Source: Gremmenia infestans
Taxonomy: Eukaryota > Ascomycota > Leotiomycetes > Helotiales > Hamatocanthoscyphaceae
Assembly: GCA_032629725.1 (NCBI GenBank)
Contig: JAFEVB010000023.1
Location: 1-64,000, forward strand
Length of the DNA: 64,000 nt
Direction: 5' to 3'
Part shown: positions 26,471 to 38,676 of the stretch, in pieces
Position numbering within the stretch: the stretch's first letter is position 1
How the letters are laid out: every line of letters starts with the position of its first letter
Notes under the pieces: generated by a model
What the model was told of the DNA's origin: nothing
Databases searched by the model: none
Seen by the model: the letters and a program-made list of their open reading frames with translations, nothing else
Position numbers and translations under genes: made by a program

Positions 26471-27449
26471 TTAGCTTTCGTAGTCCATTCTTCCATTCCC
26501 GATAATGCCCCACATCTCTTCCACAATCTGCTTTTGCCCCTTTGGCGCCCCCCTAACAGCCAAATACTTCCTCCCATCAACCTCGGGCTTCCAATCCCCC
26601 GGATTCCCACTCGCCATGATCCCACCAGCCTCTATCAGAATACACCACCCCGCAGCAACATCCCACGCCCAACAACCACCCTCCCAAAACACATCCTGCT
26701 GTCCAGCAGCAACATAGGCGATATTCAGCGCGGCACTACCCATGCAACGCAAGCTATGTACCATGGCCCCACCATTCTCCTTGGTCGCAGCAAGCTTCTT
26801 GAAGACTTCGCATTTCAGCTCAAAGTTGTTCCCACTCCGATCACTCCCCCATTCCGCTCCAATCAAGCACGTACTCAAGTCCACCAACGGCTCTGGCTCC
26901 TTCCGTAATGGCAATTGTTCCTTCTCCCCACCCTTCCTTGTAAGAAATGCCCCTTGCTCTTTGATTCCCGTGTATAGCTCGTCCAGGAATGGGTTGTATA
27001 TTACGCCGATGGTAGGTACTTTGTCGATGGTGAAGCCCAGCGAGATGCAGAATGCAGGGAACGCGTGCACGAAGTTCGTGGTGCCATCCACGGGGTCTAC
27101 GATGAACGTTGGCGCCGCAGTGAGGTGTGTTTTGCCAGGGACGTAGGTTTCTTCGCCGATGAAGGAGAATGTGGGGTACGGGGTCAAGAGACGGGTTGAG
27201 ACCATTTTCTCGACCGCGCGGTCGGTTTCTGTTACTAGATCGGCGGCTGTGAAATAGATGGTTAGCGTGGGGTAATAAGTATAGTATAATGGCAAGGGGT
27301 TGGAATGGAGTGGATTGGAGTGAGGAGGTACAATTCTTCTTTGTGCCCGAATCGAGGTGGGAGGGTGTTGCAGTTAGCATCATACGACCTGCTTCGTGGG
27401 CGACACTGATGAGGAGGTCATGGATCTCTTGCAGATTGATGTCGGCCAT
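26471..27449 (-). CDS. Inositol monophosphatase family enzyme
   Basis: Two exons (27,449-27,332 and 27,246-26,471) with an 85-bp intron that has a CTAAC branch site give 297 residues, normal for the family. The Mg2+/Li+-dependent phosphatase core is complete. It has GEE at residues 70-72, DPVDGTTN at 90-97 and the C-terminal WDVAAG with Asp235, the metal-binding residues of IMPases. No signal peptide is seen, so it is probably cytosolic. Likely reaction: inositol monophosphate to inositol plus phosphate. Fungal relatives include the QutG/Qa-x proteins of quinate clusters, but no quinate genes are nearby, so a general IMPase is the better call. Two TACTG units lie about 150 bp upstream of the ATG. 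Confidence 0.93.
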
Positions 27450-27987
27450 TTTGAAGAAAGTGAAAAAGGTGCTGTGGTACGAGTGGGGAGTGGATTTTGT
27501 TCAAGGCTGAAGAGAAGTAAGTTGGAGATGGTGGAGGTGGAGTGGTGGGGTAAAATGCATTGTGGAGATTGACGTATCTTATCAACACGTGCGGGATACA
27601 GTACTGTACTGTAGGGAAAGGAAAGGTAGAGAAGAGAAGAGGTTTGCTGTTGTTGCACTTATAAGAATATGTAATAAGAGTAGTATCGGTGGACGAATTG
27701 AGATGTTTCATGTTTTTGCACGAGTATTGGGAATGAAGCTGAAGGAGGGTGAGATGTTGAATACAGTCAGTCAAAGCCCATTCCTATTTTATCCAATTTT
27801 CAATAATATCATTATTGACACAGCCAACTCCAAAGCAACAAGAAGCCTGCTTCATCCGGAGATATCATAGCTTTTCAAAATCTTAAAATACAAATGTGGC
27901 TCGAAGCCGTAATATCCATACCCCAATACGCCCACACCCATGCCATGTACTGCACATGCCCCTCACCCCGCAACCCCTCTCCCCCTT
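27450..27987. other. Upstream region of the IMPase gene
   Basis: The stretch holds the promoter side of the IMPase gene and the 3' flank of the one-TM protein gene. The only notable word is a doubled TACTG near 27,600-27,613. No coding signal is present. Confidence 0.5.
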
Positions 27988-28698
27988 CTACATGTTCTCC
28001 CTGAACATCGACCTTCTTTCCGTAGGGCTATTATCAACACTATCCTTCACCTTGTGCCCGTTTGTCTCGATTGGCCTTGGACTGACTCCTCTTAAGCTGA
28101 CATTGCTAGGCAGCTCCGCAGCATCATCAAATGGGTTCGCAGTAGGTTCCCTTCCCATCTCCTCGTCATATCTCCTATCCATCCCAGCCTGCGATCCCCC
28201 AATATACGGTTCCGGATCGCGACTTAAACTCCTCCCCCTATTCTCAGAAACCAGACCTGAGGTGGCCGCAAGATGGGAGTGATCTCCACCATGAAGCCCA
28301 AGCTCTTGCTCCTCGTAGTATCCCCCAGGAGCATACGCATCCGCTTCCGTTCCTACGCGCGCATCCCAAGCATCATCGGGATCCAAGGGACCAAAGCCTC
28401 TGTTACTCGCGCGTCCTCTTACATTACTGCTCAGAGGCTCCTCATATGCTCCTCCCGCGGACCGATTGTTCTTGTTCGTCAGTCCCTTGAACCAGCCCAC
28501 GATGCCTCCCGGCGCAGCGTTTGGTCCGCTGTACGATTGTTCCGATCGTTTAAAAGGATTGTAGGATGCGAGAGTTGGTGTGGGAAGGCCCAGCCGGCGA
28601 GCGCGCAGATGTGTGTAGATGAGCCATGCGGCGCCGCCTACTACAATAAGGAATGCGACGATAATAAAGAAGGCACCCAGGCCTGAGATGTGCGCCAT
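27988..28698 (-). CDS. Hypothetical one-TM protein with a disordered cytosolic tail
   Basis: An intronless frame of 236 residues. Residues about 8-28 form one hydrophobic helix with no cleavage site. A basic stop-transfer patch follows (HLRARRLGLP), then a Gly/Ser/Asp/Glu-rich, probably disordered tail with an NPF motif. This architecture (short N-terminus, one TM, RARRLGLP-like patch, disordered tail) is, from memory, shared by conserved fungal proteins without an established activity. I see no enzyme motif. It is transcribed in the same direction as the IMPase gene, about 540 bp upstream of it. The first ATG directly precedes the membrane helix, which supports this start. Confidence 0.82.
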   Translation of the reverse strand: MAHISGLGAFFIIVAFLIVVGGAAWLIYTHLRARRLGLPTPTLASYNPFKRSEQSYSGPNAAPGGIVGWFKGLTNKNNRSAGGAYEEPLSSNVRGRASNRGFGPLDPDDAWDARVGTEADAYAPGGYYEEQELGLHGGDHSHLAATSGLVSENRGRSLSRDPEPYIGGSQAGMDRRYDEEMGREPTANPFDDAAELPSNVSLRGVSPRPIETNGHKVKDSVDNSPTERRSMFRENM

Positions 28699-29489
28699 TG
28701 TGTTGTGCGGGTATTGGTGTTGGTTTTTCGGTGTCGTCGCCGTGAGGGCGCAAGAGGATTGAGTGAGCTGAACTAAACTGATGTTGGTGCTGCTGATGCG
28801 GATGCCTTGATGCTCGTATCATTCCAAGAGCGGGACGCGAAATTGGCGCTCATTGGCCTAATCGCCGGTCAGGTTTATCCGTCTATCCGAGTAAGGTATG
28901 GTCATCACATGACCCTATATGAAGCTTATTAGATTTTCAACACTCTAGTCTGCTTCCCATTTAAAACAATGATTCTATTCGTCACTGTATACAATTTGAC
29001 TCTATTATAAGAATCCTTGCTATTGCCAATTCCTAGTTTAGCCCTTGAGGTCAAAATCTGGGTGCCATAGGAAGGCATTAGCTAAAAGCTCATCGGAAGC
29101 GGACGACTTTGATGAAAAGTGATCACTTCGGGAGGGATAGTGGTGACAGATATGTACTTGCGCTATTTTAGAGACAAGGAGAATAATCGGTATGGAATAT
29201 ATTAGGCTATAGAGAAGTTTACAAGTTCTGGCTTCCATCACATTCCCCTCTTGAGATGCATAACAAGGTGTCCTGCTTTCAGACTCGAGATGGTAATCCA
29301 GATGCTAGTTCATTCTGAAATTTTGGGCAATGAGGGTACATATTAGAATTGAGCTTTATACATTTTGTCTAGGTTTCTACTTATGTTATTTATTGCTCTG
29401 CTCTTTCCTGGCGTTCATTTTTATTACTTACTATAATGTCTTCTTCACGTCTAAACTTAATGATTATTTAGAATTTTATATATATTATC
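28699..29489. other. Intergenic, nothing recognised
   Basis: The spacer is AT-rich in its second half. A 67-codon frame at 29,038-29,241 has no recognisable features and is not called as a gene. Confidence 0.5.
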
Positions 29490-30093
29490 TTATCTTGGGT
29501 CATATGAAAAATGACTGGTATTAGAAATAAGTCCCCGCGAAAACTTGAAACCTATTCCACCTCTTACCGTCAAGGTTTGCCACTCGCACTTCTCAAGATT
29601 CTTATTCTGTAATATCTTAAACACCGAACATGGTGTATATGCGTCCGCCTTTCCGTGTGGTTCGTTGACATGAGCGCTAAATGCCGCGCGGTTCTCACCC
29701 TTGTAATCGCATTCAAGGCATGAAAAGCCCTTGGAAGATTGATGTTGGTTGTAAGTATGGCGTGTCAGCTCTCCTTTAGTAGAATAAGCGAGTCGGCACT
29801 TCCCAATCAAGCATATGAGGACCAAAAGCTCTGGATGCATTCTGCGTATGTGTCTAGATATGGAAGCATCTGATACTTGCTCCTTACATGTCTTGCAAGG
29901 GCTAGTGTATTGTGGTTTATCCTTCAAGGTTCTCACCGTGGAAACTTCGCATGTGGAGGGTTAAACTCCAAACTCTACTAAGCCACTTCCTGCAGGCCTT
30001 GCACTGTTGGGGGCGATTGCTTCTTGTTACGCTGTGATCCAGCTGTGTTTCCGCAATGGATGGGACAGGGTTGAGTAGGTCCTTGATATCCAT
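29490..30093 (-). pseudogene. C2H2 zinc-finger protein gene with a one-base frameshift
   Basis: The frame starts at the ATG at 30,093-30,091 and carries a first finger of the type CxxC...H(x4)H around 29,960-30,020. It then runs into a stop. A second frame resumes at once and ends at 29,490. It holds further Cys/His units: CKTC with HIRRMH, a unit ending RHTYNQH, and CLEC with a weaker His pair. Dropping one C from the pair near 29,929 joins the frames smoothly into a protein of about 200 residues. The slip is therefore either a sequencing error in a real gene or an early inactivating mutation. The role is unknown; such fingers bind nucleic acid or partner proteins. No well-phased intron explains the break. 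Confidence 0.7.
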
Positions 30094-30711
30094 GTTGGGA
30101 TTTTTTTGGTAGTGCTTTATGGATATCTTGCGGGTGTTGCAGGTATGTTGTGAAGGTGTAGTTGATGAACTAATTTAAGCATTTATGCTAGCAACGGTAA
30201 CAACTGTCCTTGTACAGTCTAAAATGCCCGCTGTTTAACTTGTGCAGAGTCCGGGCAACTGGTATAGTGATCTTCTGCTTTTCTCTTTACCATTTTTACA
30301 TAAACTTTGAGCATTCTCGATGTGTTATGCTTGTATTAATTCTATCGTTGATCCCTTTATCCAGCTGCAAGAAACCTCCTTTCCCTAGAGAATGGCCTTG
30401 TATTCATATCCTATTATTCTTGCTGTGTTAAACCTCTGACTGCAGTTTCTTTCAAGATGCTGTGGAAACAGAGTAGGCAAGCAACACAGCTGTCTTTGAG
30501 CTAATTTGTGACCTTTGAAAGATATGTTGAGATTGTAAAAGGTTTAGGGTGGGTGGTGGTGATTCTATTCGCACGAAACCTAGATGCCAGATGATAGACT
30601 TGAACTTGACCTAGTATGAGAGGTTTTTTCAAATCCATGTTCCGCAGCATCCCAGATCGATCTATACCCTTATCCTCACCTTCATCTTCAAGAGACCCAC
30701 CCACCACGACA
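30094..30711. other. Intergenic between divergent gene remnants
   Basis: This is the shared upstream region of the C2H2 gene (minus strand) and the F-box-like pseudogene (plus strand). No further gene or repeat is recognised. Confidence 0.5.
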
Positions 30712-31128
30712 ATGCCGCTTCGCGATCTCCCAGAGGAGCTCCGCACTCAGATCTTCAAATAAGTCTTTACAGCGCCATTTAGTACTATCACAACTTGTCC
30801 CCTCAAGCCCAAAAAATATATAGTGTTCACGATACATGCTGCGGGTCCATCCACTAGTGTGGACTATGACACTTCTCTTCGACTGCTCCTTATCTTGTGT
30901 ACTTCTCAATAGGTCTACTGCGACTGCAAAAACCTGCTCTGGCAATGCAATTGCTTTTGCATTTTCTACCGATGGTTTGAGATACCTGAGCTCTCTGCTA
31001 GCTTCAAGTTGCAAGTCAAGTCTATTGGAGGCGATCGACTTTCACGTGGGGAAAAGACGCAGCAGACTGCTCCCACTCAGAGAACAATTCATCAACCTCC
31101 CGTTATACCATGGTCTAACTGTCTTTGA
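30712..31128 (+). pseudogene. F-box-like protein pseudogene
   Basis: The frame begins with an ATG and the typical fungal opening LPEELRTQIF. It later has VYCDCKNLLWQ, the usual helix after the LLxTC(R/K)QIY block of fungal F-box-like proteins. The frame is broken by in-frame TAA (about 30,760) and TAG (about 30,911), and ends at about 31,128. The stops are substitutions rather than indels, so this looks like a genuinely decayed gene. F-box proteins recruit substrates to SCF ubiquitin ligases; fungi carry large, rapidly decaying families with this N-terminus. The family assignment rests on short motifs. Confidence 0.6.
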
Positions 31129-31390
31129 CTTGCTGCCCAATTTGAATCATTATTACATAGTCTATATGAACCGGCTCTGGCTCCTGAGTCTGCTCGACGA
31201 CCACTCCCAGCATTCTCTTGTCATGAATCATATAATGCCCTACCCCGAAACGTTCTTTCAGGCGGAAACGGCAACCCGAATGGAATGTGGGTAGAACTGT
31301 CAGGTGGAAAGTCACAGCCGAAGCAAGCTCGGAATAGGTATCACATTTTTGTCTCTAGATTTGCATCGACGTTCTATACTTATATTTATA

Positions 31391-32486
31391 TCATAACCAC
31401 CTATCCCTCTCCACCGGTCCTAACACCCCCAGCTCACTAAACCTCCCACGAATAAAATTCGTTTCACTATCCCTTAAATCCGGTCGACTGGGCCGTCTCG
31501 GGCTCTGCTTTACTCCTAGAGCACCCACACTTCCTCTCCCCCGTATTCCCATCAACTCAATGCCCTCATCCTCTCTCCCATCCCCACCTCCTAGGTCTAG
31601 ATCTAGATCTAACCGCCCACCACCCCCTCTTTCCAGCGGCCACTCAGGCTCATCCACGATCCTGGGAGCTGGTCGGGTTTCACTGGATATAAGCGATCGT
31701 GGTGGTCCTTTATATACTTCTTCCAGTTCCATTTTGTTGTGGCTTTTGAGGAAGATAAGGAGGCCGATGATGAGGAGGACGAAGACGGAGGCTCCGATGC
31801 TAGCGCCGATTATGACGGCACGTGAGACGGTGTGGGGTGGTGGGGTGCTTGTTGGGTCAGGGGTGGTGGATGGGGTTATTGTTGTGGTGGACGCTGCGGA
31901 GAGGAAGGATACTGTTGTTACTGGTGTCGGGGTTGCTGGGTTTTGTTAAAAATAGGGTTGATTGACTGGTGTGGGGTCAATTAGGACTTACAAGAGAAGG
32001 TAATTATGTTATTCCCCGTTGTACAGTTTGCATTCAGTGCATTGGTATCATTCTTAGAAACAATTAATCATGGTAGGTACAAATGGGTAGGTAGCACTAG
32101 CTTAAGCATGCATGGCCACTTACACAATAAAATAAGTCATTTCCTCCAGGACACTTTAGTAATTCTTGCCCACCCGTCTGAACATCATTGAACGGCGCAT
32201 TGTGGTTCACACAGAAGCTCGGACACTGCGACGAATTCCAGGTTTGGTCGGTACATGAGCCTCTTGAATAGAGTCCAGGCTGGTCAGAGAAGAGTAAAGG
32301 GTTTTGACACACGCCGTTGCTGAGGCATATGAACCCTTGACCACAGCATGAGGAGTTGCCTGAGGGACTGCAAGGGACATCTGTTGAAGCGAGGTCGCCT
32401 GAGGGGTAATAGCAGGATGAAGAAGCATAAGTTGTGTGTAATGTGATGGAAAATATAAAGATCAACAGCATACCGACGAGCGGCAT
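31391..32486 (-). CDS. Mid2-like Cys-rich one-TM cell-surface protein
   Basis: Three exons (32,486-32,124; 32,052-31,992; 31,935-31,391) with GTAAGT donors at both introns give 322 residues. Residues 1 to about 21 are a signal peptide. A Cys-rich ectodomain follows, with the pattern SCYYPSG...CCGQGFICLSNGVC...RGSCTDQTW...CPSFC. This pattern is common in fungal surface proteins with an N-terminal Cys-rich module. Next come a Ser/Thr/Pro stalk (about 142-176), a TM helix (about 180-204) and an acidic, Gly-rich cytosolic tail ending in DRWL. The layout matches Mid2/Wsc-type wall-stress sensors, though the ligand is unknown. Overlapping TACTG/CACTG units lie about 100 bp upstream of the ATG. Confidence 0.88.
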
Positions 32487-34845
32487 TTCAACGAAAAGAG
32501 GGAATTGAAGAGGGGAGAAGAGAGCATTGGTATAAACGAATAGAGGAATGGATAGAAAGTGATGAGCCGCAATGCAACGGCGCTGCATAGCAATGTACTG
32601 TACTGCACTGCACAACGGACGCGTCTGACATGCATGCAGATGGGTGTGCTGAGGATGATGACCTCGTGGTAAGACGGCAAACTTGCGACTTGGGAGGGAT
32701 TACTAATTGATATATTCATAGATCTTACGACAACCAAGATCTAGCATCGCGCGTATGCATGACATTTATTATAGAAATTTGGGGTTGCTTCTTTCAGCAT
32801 ATCATATCGTGCTGATGAGGATGCCATAGCCTCATTGAAGGAGTAATGTTTTGCATTATCGTTATGCGCCGGGAGTTTTCGAACCAATTGAAATACGATA
32901 TCCAGTGGATGGAGTGAACTGCAAAAGTGTAATGTGAGTGACGGATTTCGGCGAGAGCGTTCCTTGAATTTGGCCGATGTGGCGAAGAAAGGTTTAAAGT
33001 TTGTGATGAGGATTGTACTCGAGTATTGTTGCAGTGCTTTGCCTTTGCGCGCATGTGGTCTGTTTCATGTAAGCAGGATGCTAAAAGTCTTAGATGCTGA
33101 GGCAAAGATGGGGGATATGCGGAGGCTGGAGCTTGTATGCTGAAGCCTGGATGTAACGGTATCTTCTTTTACAGATGACCGAGAAACATTGGCTAACAAC
33201 TTAGTAAGTCTTGGATGTTTTTGGTTGAAGCAAGATCAAGCAGAGCTGAAAGTGAAGTACTGGTGAAGTGCTGAGACACTGCTGACAAGTACGACGGATC
33301 GCCACAAGGATGAAGGTGGCATCCACGTGACAGTGTGATGATTGGTCTGTGGGTGGTTTAGAATGTTATGTATAGCCTCGTTTATGAGCAATGATCTGGA
33401 GAAAAGACAGGCGGGTAGGAGACGACTGGAAATAAAGGGGAAATATTAGATGGCGGGCTGAGCTGACTACGCATGAGCTGGAATAGAAATGACTTTGTAA
33501 AGGGTAAACCTGCGGTGGGAGGAACGATTGTAATAAAACCAGAAATGACTTTGACTTTCAGATGGTTTCTCTTTGATCGTACAACCTGTGTATCAATGCT
33601 CGAGATGAGATGGTGCGATTCCTACGCCTCGGTTGCTTGTCTGGGGAGTATGAAGCGATATTGAGAACAGGAAAAGACGGGGATTAGGCCTCCCACATGA
33701 CATTATGTGCCCCCAGGAAACCGATCTTGATTGTGGTGACGGTGTCCCGATGGGTCGGATGAGAATTGTAGGTAAGATCTTACGATTCGAATAATTGGTC
33801 TGTAAACTGCGGTGGAACGTAGCTGGCATATTGGATGACGGAAGATTGGGGGCATGGGATGACAGGTCAATACTGGACTAGACGTGCACTGAGTTCCGCT
33901 TCCACAAAGAAATACCTCTTCAATACCCGGGAGAAAGAATGAGGATGCATAAGATGGTGTGCCGTTGTTTGGAAAGAAACGTTTTCATGGGATGAGGCAT
34001 ACCATACACTTACTTAGTCGTAGACTGAGGGATCGGCCCGCCAAAGGGAAGGAATTGTGGTCACAGAATAGGGCACGGAACCGGCTGACTGAAGAAGGCT
34101 GAGTATTTGTAAGTTTCCATCCTCGGGCGGAAGAGGATTAGAGGACCAATAATAATACTAATAATTGTGAGATTGTTGGACTTTGATATACTGTATAGAA
34201 AGAAGGACGGAAGACGGAGATGAAGGGAGAGATGTTCGGTTAGAGAAAGATGAGATGAATGAGATGATTACTGTATGATTGACCCCTATATTATATTAAT
34301 TAATGCTCAGATATTTGATTATAATTGTACATGGCTACGCGTTCTATTCATCACTCGGCGGAAAGGGCGGGCGGAAAGAAAAGAATTGGGGATGAGGAAT
34401 GGGGGTTCTACAGTATTCTTATTTTATCTCGTAATCTTTAGATCAGATAACCCGTTTTGGGGCTAAGATGCCTTGCTGCACCCTGCCATTAGACATGGAC
34501 CAAGCCAAGATGCGATGCTGTACTGTACTGTTTACCTTTATTGATACTATAACATCTCTCTCTCTCTGCATTATTATCTTGACAGCAAATAACACCCATG
34601 TGGAATATAAGTCGTGCTTCTTTTAATATTATACTCTTATACTACTATACTACCATTACATTACTCTCCTACCACTACTACCACATATTTACATTCTACT
34701 CTACAGTACTCCCACTTACCGCCAAACAGCAGCGCTGCCTTGTTTAATCTTTAGCGGGGGGCTGCGACGGGTGAGGGGCACTACAACAGTACAGCACAGT
34801 ACCTCCGTACAGTACAGTACACCGCAACATGATCTCTAGCTGCAT
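32487..34845. other. Long intergenic region with TACTG-type repeats
   Basis: No convincing gene lies in this 2.36 kb. It contains GTACTGTACTG-type words near 32,590-32,612, about 100 bp upstream of the Mid2-like gene. The same words occur near 34,518-34,532 and 34,784-34,825, just upstream of the OPT transporter. It also holds a short CT repeat near 34,555-34,567 and a pyrimidine-rich stretch before the OPT start. It is probably the shared divergent promoter region of the two genes. Confidence 0.6.
34784..34825. promoter_or_regulatory. Cluster of GTACAGTAC-type palindromic words before the OPT gene
   Basis: Four or five overlapping copies of TACAG/GTACAGTAC lie 20-60 bp upstream of the OPT start codon. 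The inverted form TACTGTAC occurs about 300 bp further upstream and before three other genes in the window. A regulatory role is inferred from position and repetition only. Confidence 0.4.
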
Positions 34846-37800
34846 ATGACATCCCACGCTGAATCCACTTCCCCTTCCAAATCCGGTTCATCATTATCCC
34901 CATCTGTCAACGAGTCACAGGTCACCCACCTCTCTGACTTCTCCCTCTCCTCTTCCTCCGATGTCCACAGTCACAGCATCCCCAGCAAAGGAGCAGGAGA
35001 TATTCCTCTCTCTTCACTCCCACTCCATCCTCCACTGCAGTATTCCCACGACGACGACGACGACGAACTCGACCCCGAATCCACTGCTGCACTCCTCCGG
35101 AGACACCTCCACGACAACTCCGACGATGAAGCTGCCGACAGCACCGTACCCTTCATAAACCCCCTCCGAAAGCTTGTCGAACTCATGTCCAAGGCACCTC
35201 TCCTTCTGCGGTCGTCGCCTGGCTTAGGCACCGGGTCATACGGAGCGTTGCCCATCGGAGGCTCTACAGACAACAGTGAAGAGGAGGAAGAAGAAGATGT
35301 TAGGCGGCAGAAAAAGCGGAGGGTGAGGAAATCTGGCCTGAGAAACGCAGTCAGCACAGGTGTTCTGAATGACACCCAGTCCACAACTTCTGCCTCTGCC
35401 ACTACCGTTAACTCTTCACACCGGCGAAAGAGTCAATCTGCCACCGTTGACGATCTGGCAGAAGATATTGGGCTGGAAGGGAGGTTCGCCGCTGGAGGCA
35501 TTCCTATCCCGAATGCCGAGAGTTCGCTGGAGTCAACAGGCAGCTCCGACGCAGACGATTCCGAGGAGGTCATATTAGACGATCTCTCTTTCTCTCTCGA
35601 TGATGAAGACCCACCAGACAACTCGCCGTATGCTCAAGTACGAGCGTCCGTTTCCGCTATAGACAATACAAGCCTCTCGATCAATACCCCGCGGATGTGG
35701 ACCCTCTCCATGTTGTTTGCAATCCTTGGGTCTTCAACGAACCTTTTCTTTTCCCTTCGATACCCCAGCGTTTCAATTACTCCAGTTATTGCACTTTTAC
35801 TTGTCCATCCTTTGGGTCTGCTTTGGGACCGAATCCTCAAGCGACGTGACGACCCCAAAGAAGAATTTATAGACGGCGCCAGAAACGTAAATATTACCAA
35901 CGAAACAAATACGAGTCCCGAACTTAATGATAGACGACCTTTAGAACAACCTAGCACTATACGTGCATTCAGATTATGGCTCTCCCAAGGGAGATGGAAC
36001 GAGAAGGAGCACAGCTGTGTCTATATCAGCAGCAACGTATCATTTGGGTTTGCATTCGCCACGGATATAATAGTCGAGCAAACGCAATTTTACAACCAAA
36101 AGGTCAGCATAACTTATCAGCTGCTGCTGATTCTCTCGACCCAGATCCTGGGTTACACATTCGCTGGCTTAACCCGAAGGTTTCTTGTCCGACCTGGAGG
36201 AATGATTTGGCCTGGGACTTTGATGTCTGCCGCCATGTTCACCACATTGCACAAAGAAGAGAATACCGTGGCCAACGGATGGAGGATTACCAGATGGAGA
36301 TTCTTCTTCACCGTCTGGATATGCGCCTTTGCATTCTATTTCCTTCCTGGTCTCCTCTTTCCTGCATTGAGCTACTTCAACGTCATTACCTGGTTCTTTC
36401 CAAAGAACGTGGTGGTTGCCAATTTGTTTGGTGTTGCCTCCGGACTTGGTCTTTTCCCAGTCACTTTCGATTGGGCTCAGATTGCATATATCGGTTCACC
36501 TCTGCTGACTCCATTCTGGGCTGCAATGAATGTTGTTGGAGGTCTTGTTCTTGTCATGTGGATAGTTGCACCTATCGCATATTACAAAAATGTCTTCTTC
36601 TCTTCTTACATGCCCATCCTCTCTTCGGCCGTTTTCGATAATACTGGCCATGTGTACGATGTTAGCAAGATCTTGACCAAGGATTTCTTGTTTAACAGAG
36701 ACGCATATCATGAATATAGTCGGGTTTACTTGCCCATCACATATGTATTGAGTTACGGTCTACAGTTTGCCGCACTCTCATCACTGCTATCTCATACTGC
36801 CTGCTGGCATGGAAAAGATATATGGAGGCAATGGACTGCTTCTTTGAAAGAGGTTGAAGGCGAGTCGAAGGGCTCGTACAAAGTCCTGCCTACAAATGGA
36901 GATTCGGGTAGAGCAACCAATGGAAACAGGTCGAGGAGACCCTCAAGAGCCGACTCAGAGAATATTATTAGCCAAGAAGACGTCCACAATCGTTTGATGC
37001 GGAAGTATAAAGATGCGCCTCTGAGTTGGTATCTCCTAACATTCGTCAGTATGACGGCTGTTGGGATCTTTGTAGTTGAATAGTAAGTTTCTCTTTGCCC
37101 CTCCTCGACGTTACTAACATCCATAGTTACCCCATTTATCTCCCTTGGTATGGGCTTCTGTTAGCATTAGGGATTTGCTCAATCCTCTTCATCCCTATCG
37201 GCATTGTCATGGCAATTACCAATCAACACAGCAGCATCTACCTCATCTGTCAGCTCGTGTGTGGCATCGTTTTTCCCGGCCGCCCTGTCGCAAACATGGT
37301 CTTCACAACCTATGGCTACATCTCCTCGGCCCAAGGCATAAAATTTTCCGCCGACCTCAAACTCGGCCACTACATGAAAATACCACCCCGCATCCTCTTC
37401 TCTGTCCAAATGGTTGCTACAGTCGTCTCTTCCGTTACCCAAATTTTCGTCCTAAACTGGATGTTCGCCAACGTCCCCAACATCTGCACCCCTGAAGCAA
37501 TCAACGGCTTCGTTTGCCCGCTCGCACGCGTACATTTCAATGGCAGTATCCTCTGGGGTGTTGTCGGTCCCAAAGAATTCTTTGGCCCGGATGCTACGTA
37601 TAGAGCACTGGTATGGTGTTTCCCTCTCGGCGCCATCGCGCCTGTTATCCTTTGGCTCTACGCTCGCAATCGCAAGAAGAACATCGTCCGCAAAATCAAC
37701 CTCCCCGTTCTTTTTGGCTCCCTATCTTGGATCCCGCCAGCCACAGGCCTGAACTTCTCCGTTTGGGCGCTTGTCTGCTACATTTTCAATTACGTGATCA

Positions 37801-38030
37801 AGAACCGTGCGACGAAATGGTGGGCCAAATATACAATGACTTTAAGCGCCGCTTTGGACTCAGGACTCGCATTCGGGCTAGTGGTGGTGTTCTTTGGCTT
37901 TGTATATCCTGGCTGGATGGATGGATTCAGTTGGTGGGGAACAGAGGTTTACAAGCGGGGGTGTGATTGGATGGCTTGTTCATATAAGACGGTCCCAGAG
38001 GGAGGAAAGTTTGGACCGGATGTTTGGTGA
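34846..38030 (+). CDS. Oligopeptide transporter (OPT/Isp4 family)
   Basis: Two exons (34,846-37,082 and 37,127-38,030) with a 44-bp intron that has a TTACTAAC branch region give 1,046 residues. The first 270 or so are hydrophilic, Ser- and Asp/Glu-rich, and hold a poly-Asp run encoded by a GAC repeat. The OPT membrane domain begins at NTPRMWTLSMLF, a typical first segment, and runs to the end with many hydrophobic helices. OPT proteins of the Isp4 type move small peptides, glutathione or metal complexes with protons across the plasma membrane. The long N-terminus is at the upper end for the family. The gene is convergent with the GH31 gene downstream. Its mirror copy fills 4,985-9,242. Confidence 0.95.
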
Positions 38031-38676
38031 TGATTTATACGGGAATAGGTTAAAAGAAATTGAGATGATGTTTTAACCAAGTTCCATTTTGGGCTTGTTT
38101 GTCATCTGCTTCATACTTCCTCCGTTCTTTTGCCTCTTTTCTGCAAACAACCATGGCTATGAAAGTTGCACCTTCTACCACGTAACATGATGGCACCGCC
38201 TTAGTCTATTTCTTTATTCTCGAGATACACTACTATTACCAATTTAGCGTGTACGATTGCTAATGAGCCAGAGCAGGCTGTTCTCGCTCTCGATCAGATA
38301 TGTAAGCAACTCAATACAACCAAGTCAGGCCTAAGAGACCACAGGTACTTATTTAAATCATTGGCCGACCATGGCGGAAATTTGTTGCCGGCTCTGTTCC
38401 TCGGAGAGAAGATCTAGCATCTCTTCCGCTAATGATTTCAATTTCTGGACATTGGAAACGATTAATTTGACGGGCCCAAAAAACTTCTCCGAGATGATGC
38501 GAGACGCGTCAACAGAATGGTAAACTGGTGGGGCAAAGTACCCGAAAACACGATAATTAAATGGAGATATGGCACCTCTGACTCAATGTTATTTTGACGT
38601 GGGCTTGAATCAAGGAGCAAGGAGCCAGTCAGACTATGGATAGAGATACTGTTTCTTCGACCCGCGGAATAGAGCC
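38031..38676. other. Convergent 3' region
   Basis: The spacer lies between the stop codons of the convergent OPT and GH31 genes. No gene, RNA or repeat is seen. Confidence 0.55.

Noticed and set aside
26505..27146. Plus-strand frames of 70-134 codons
   Set aside because: They are antisense shadows of the IMPase gene, whose minus-strand motifs are unmistakable.
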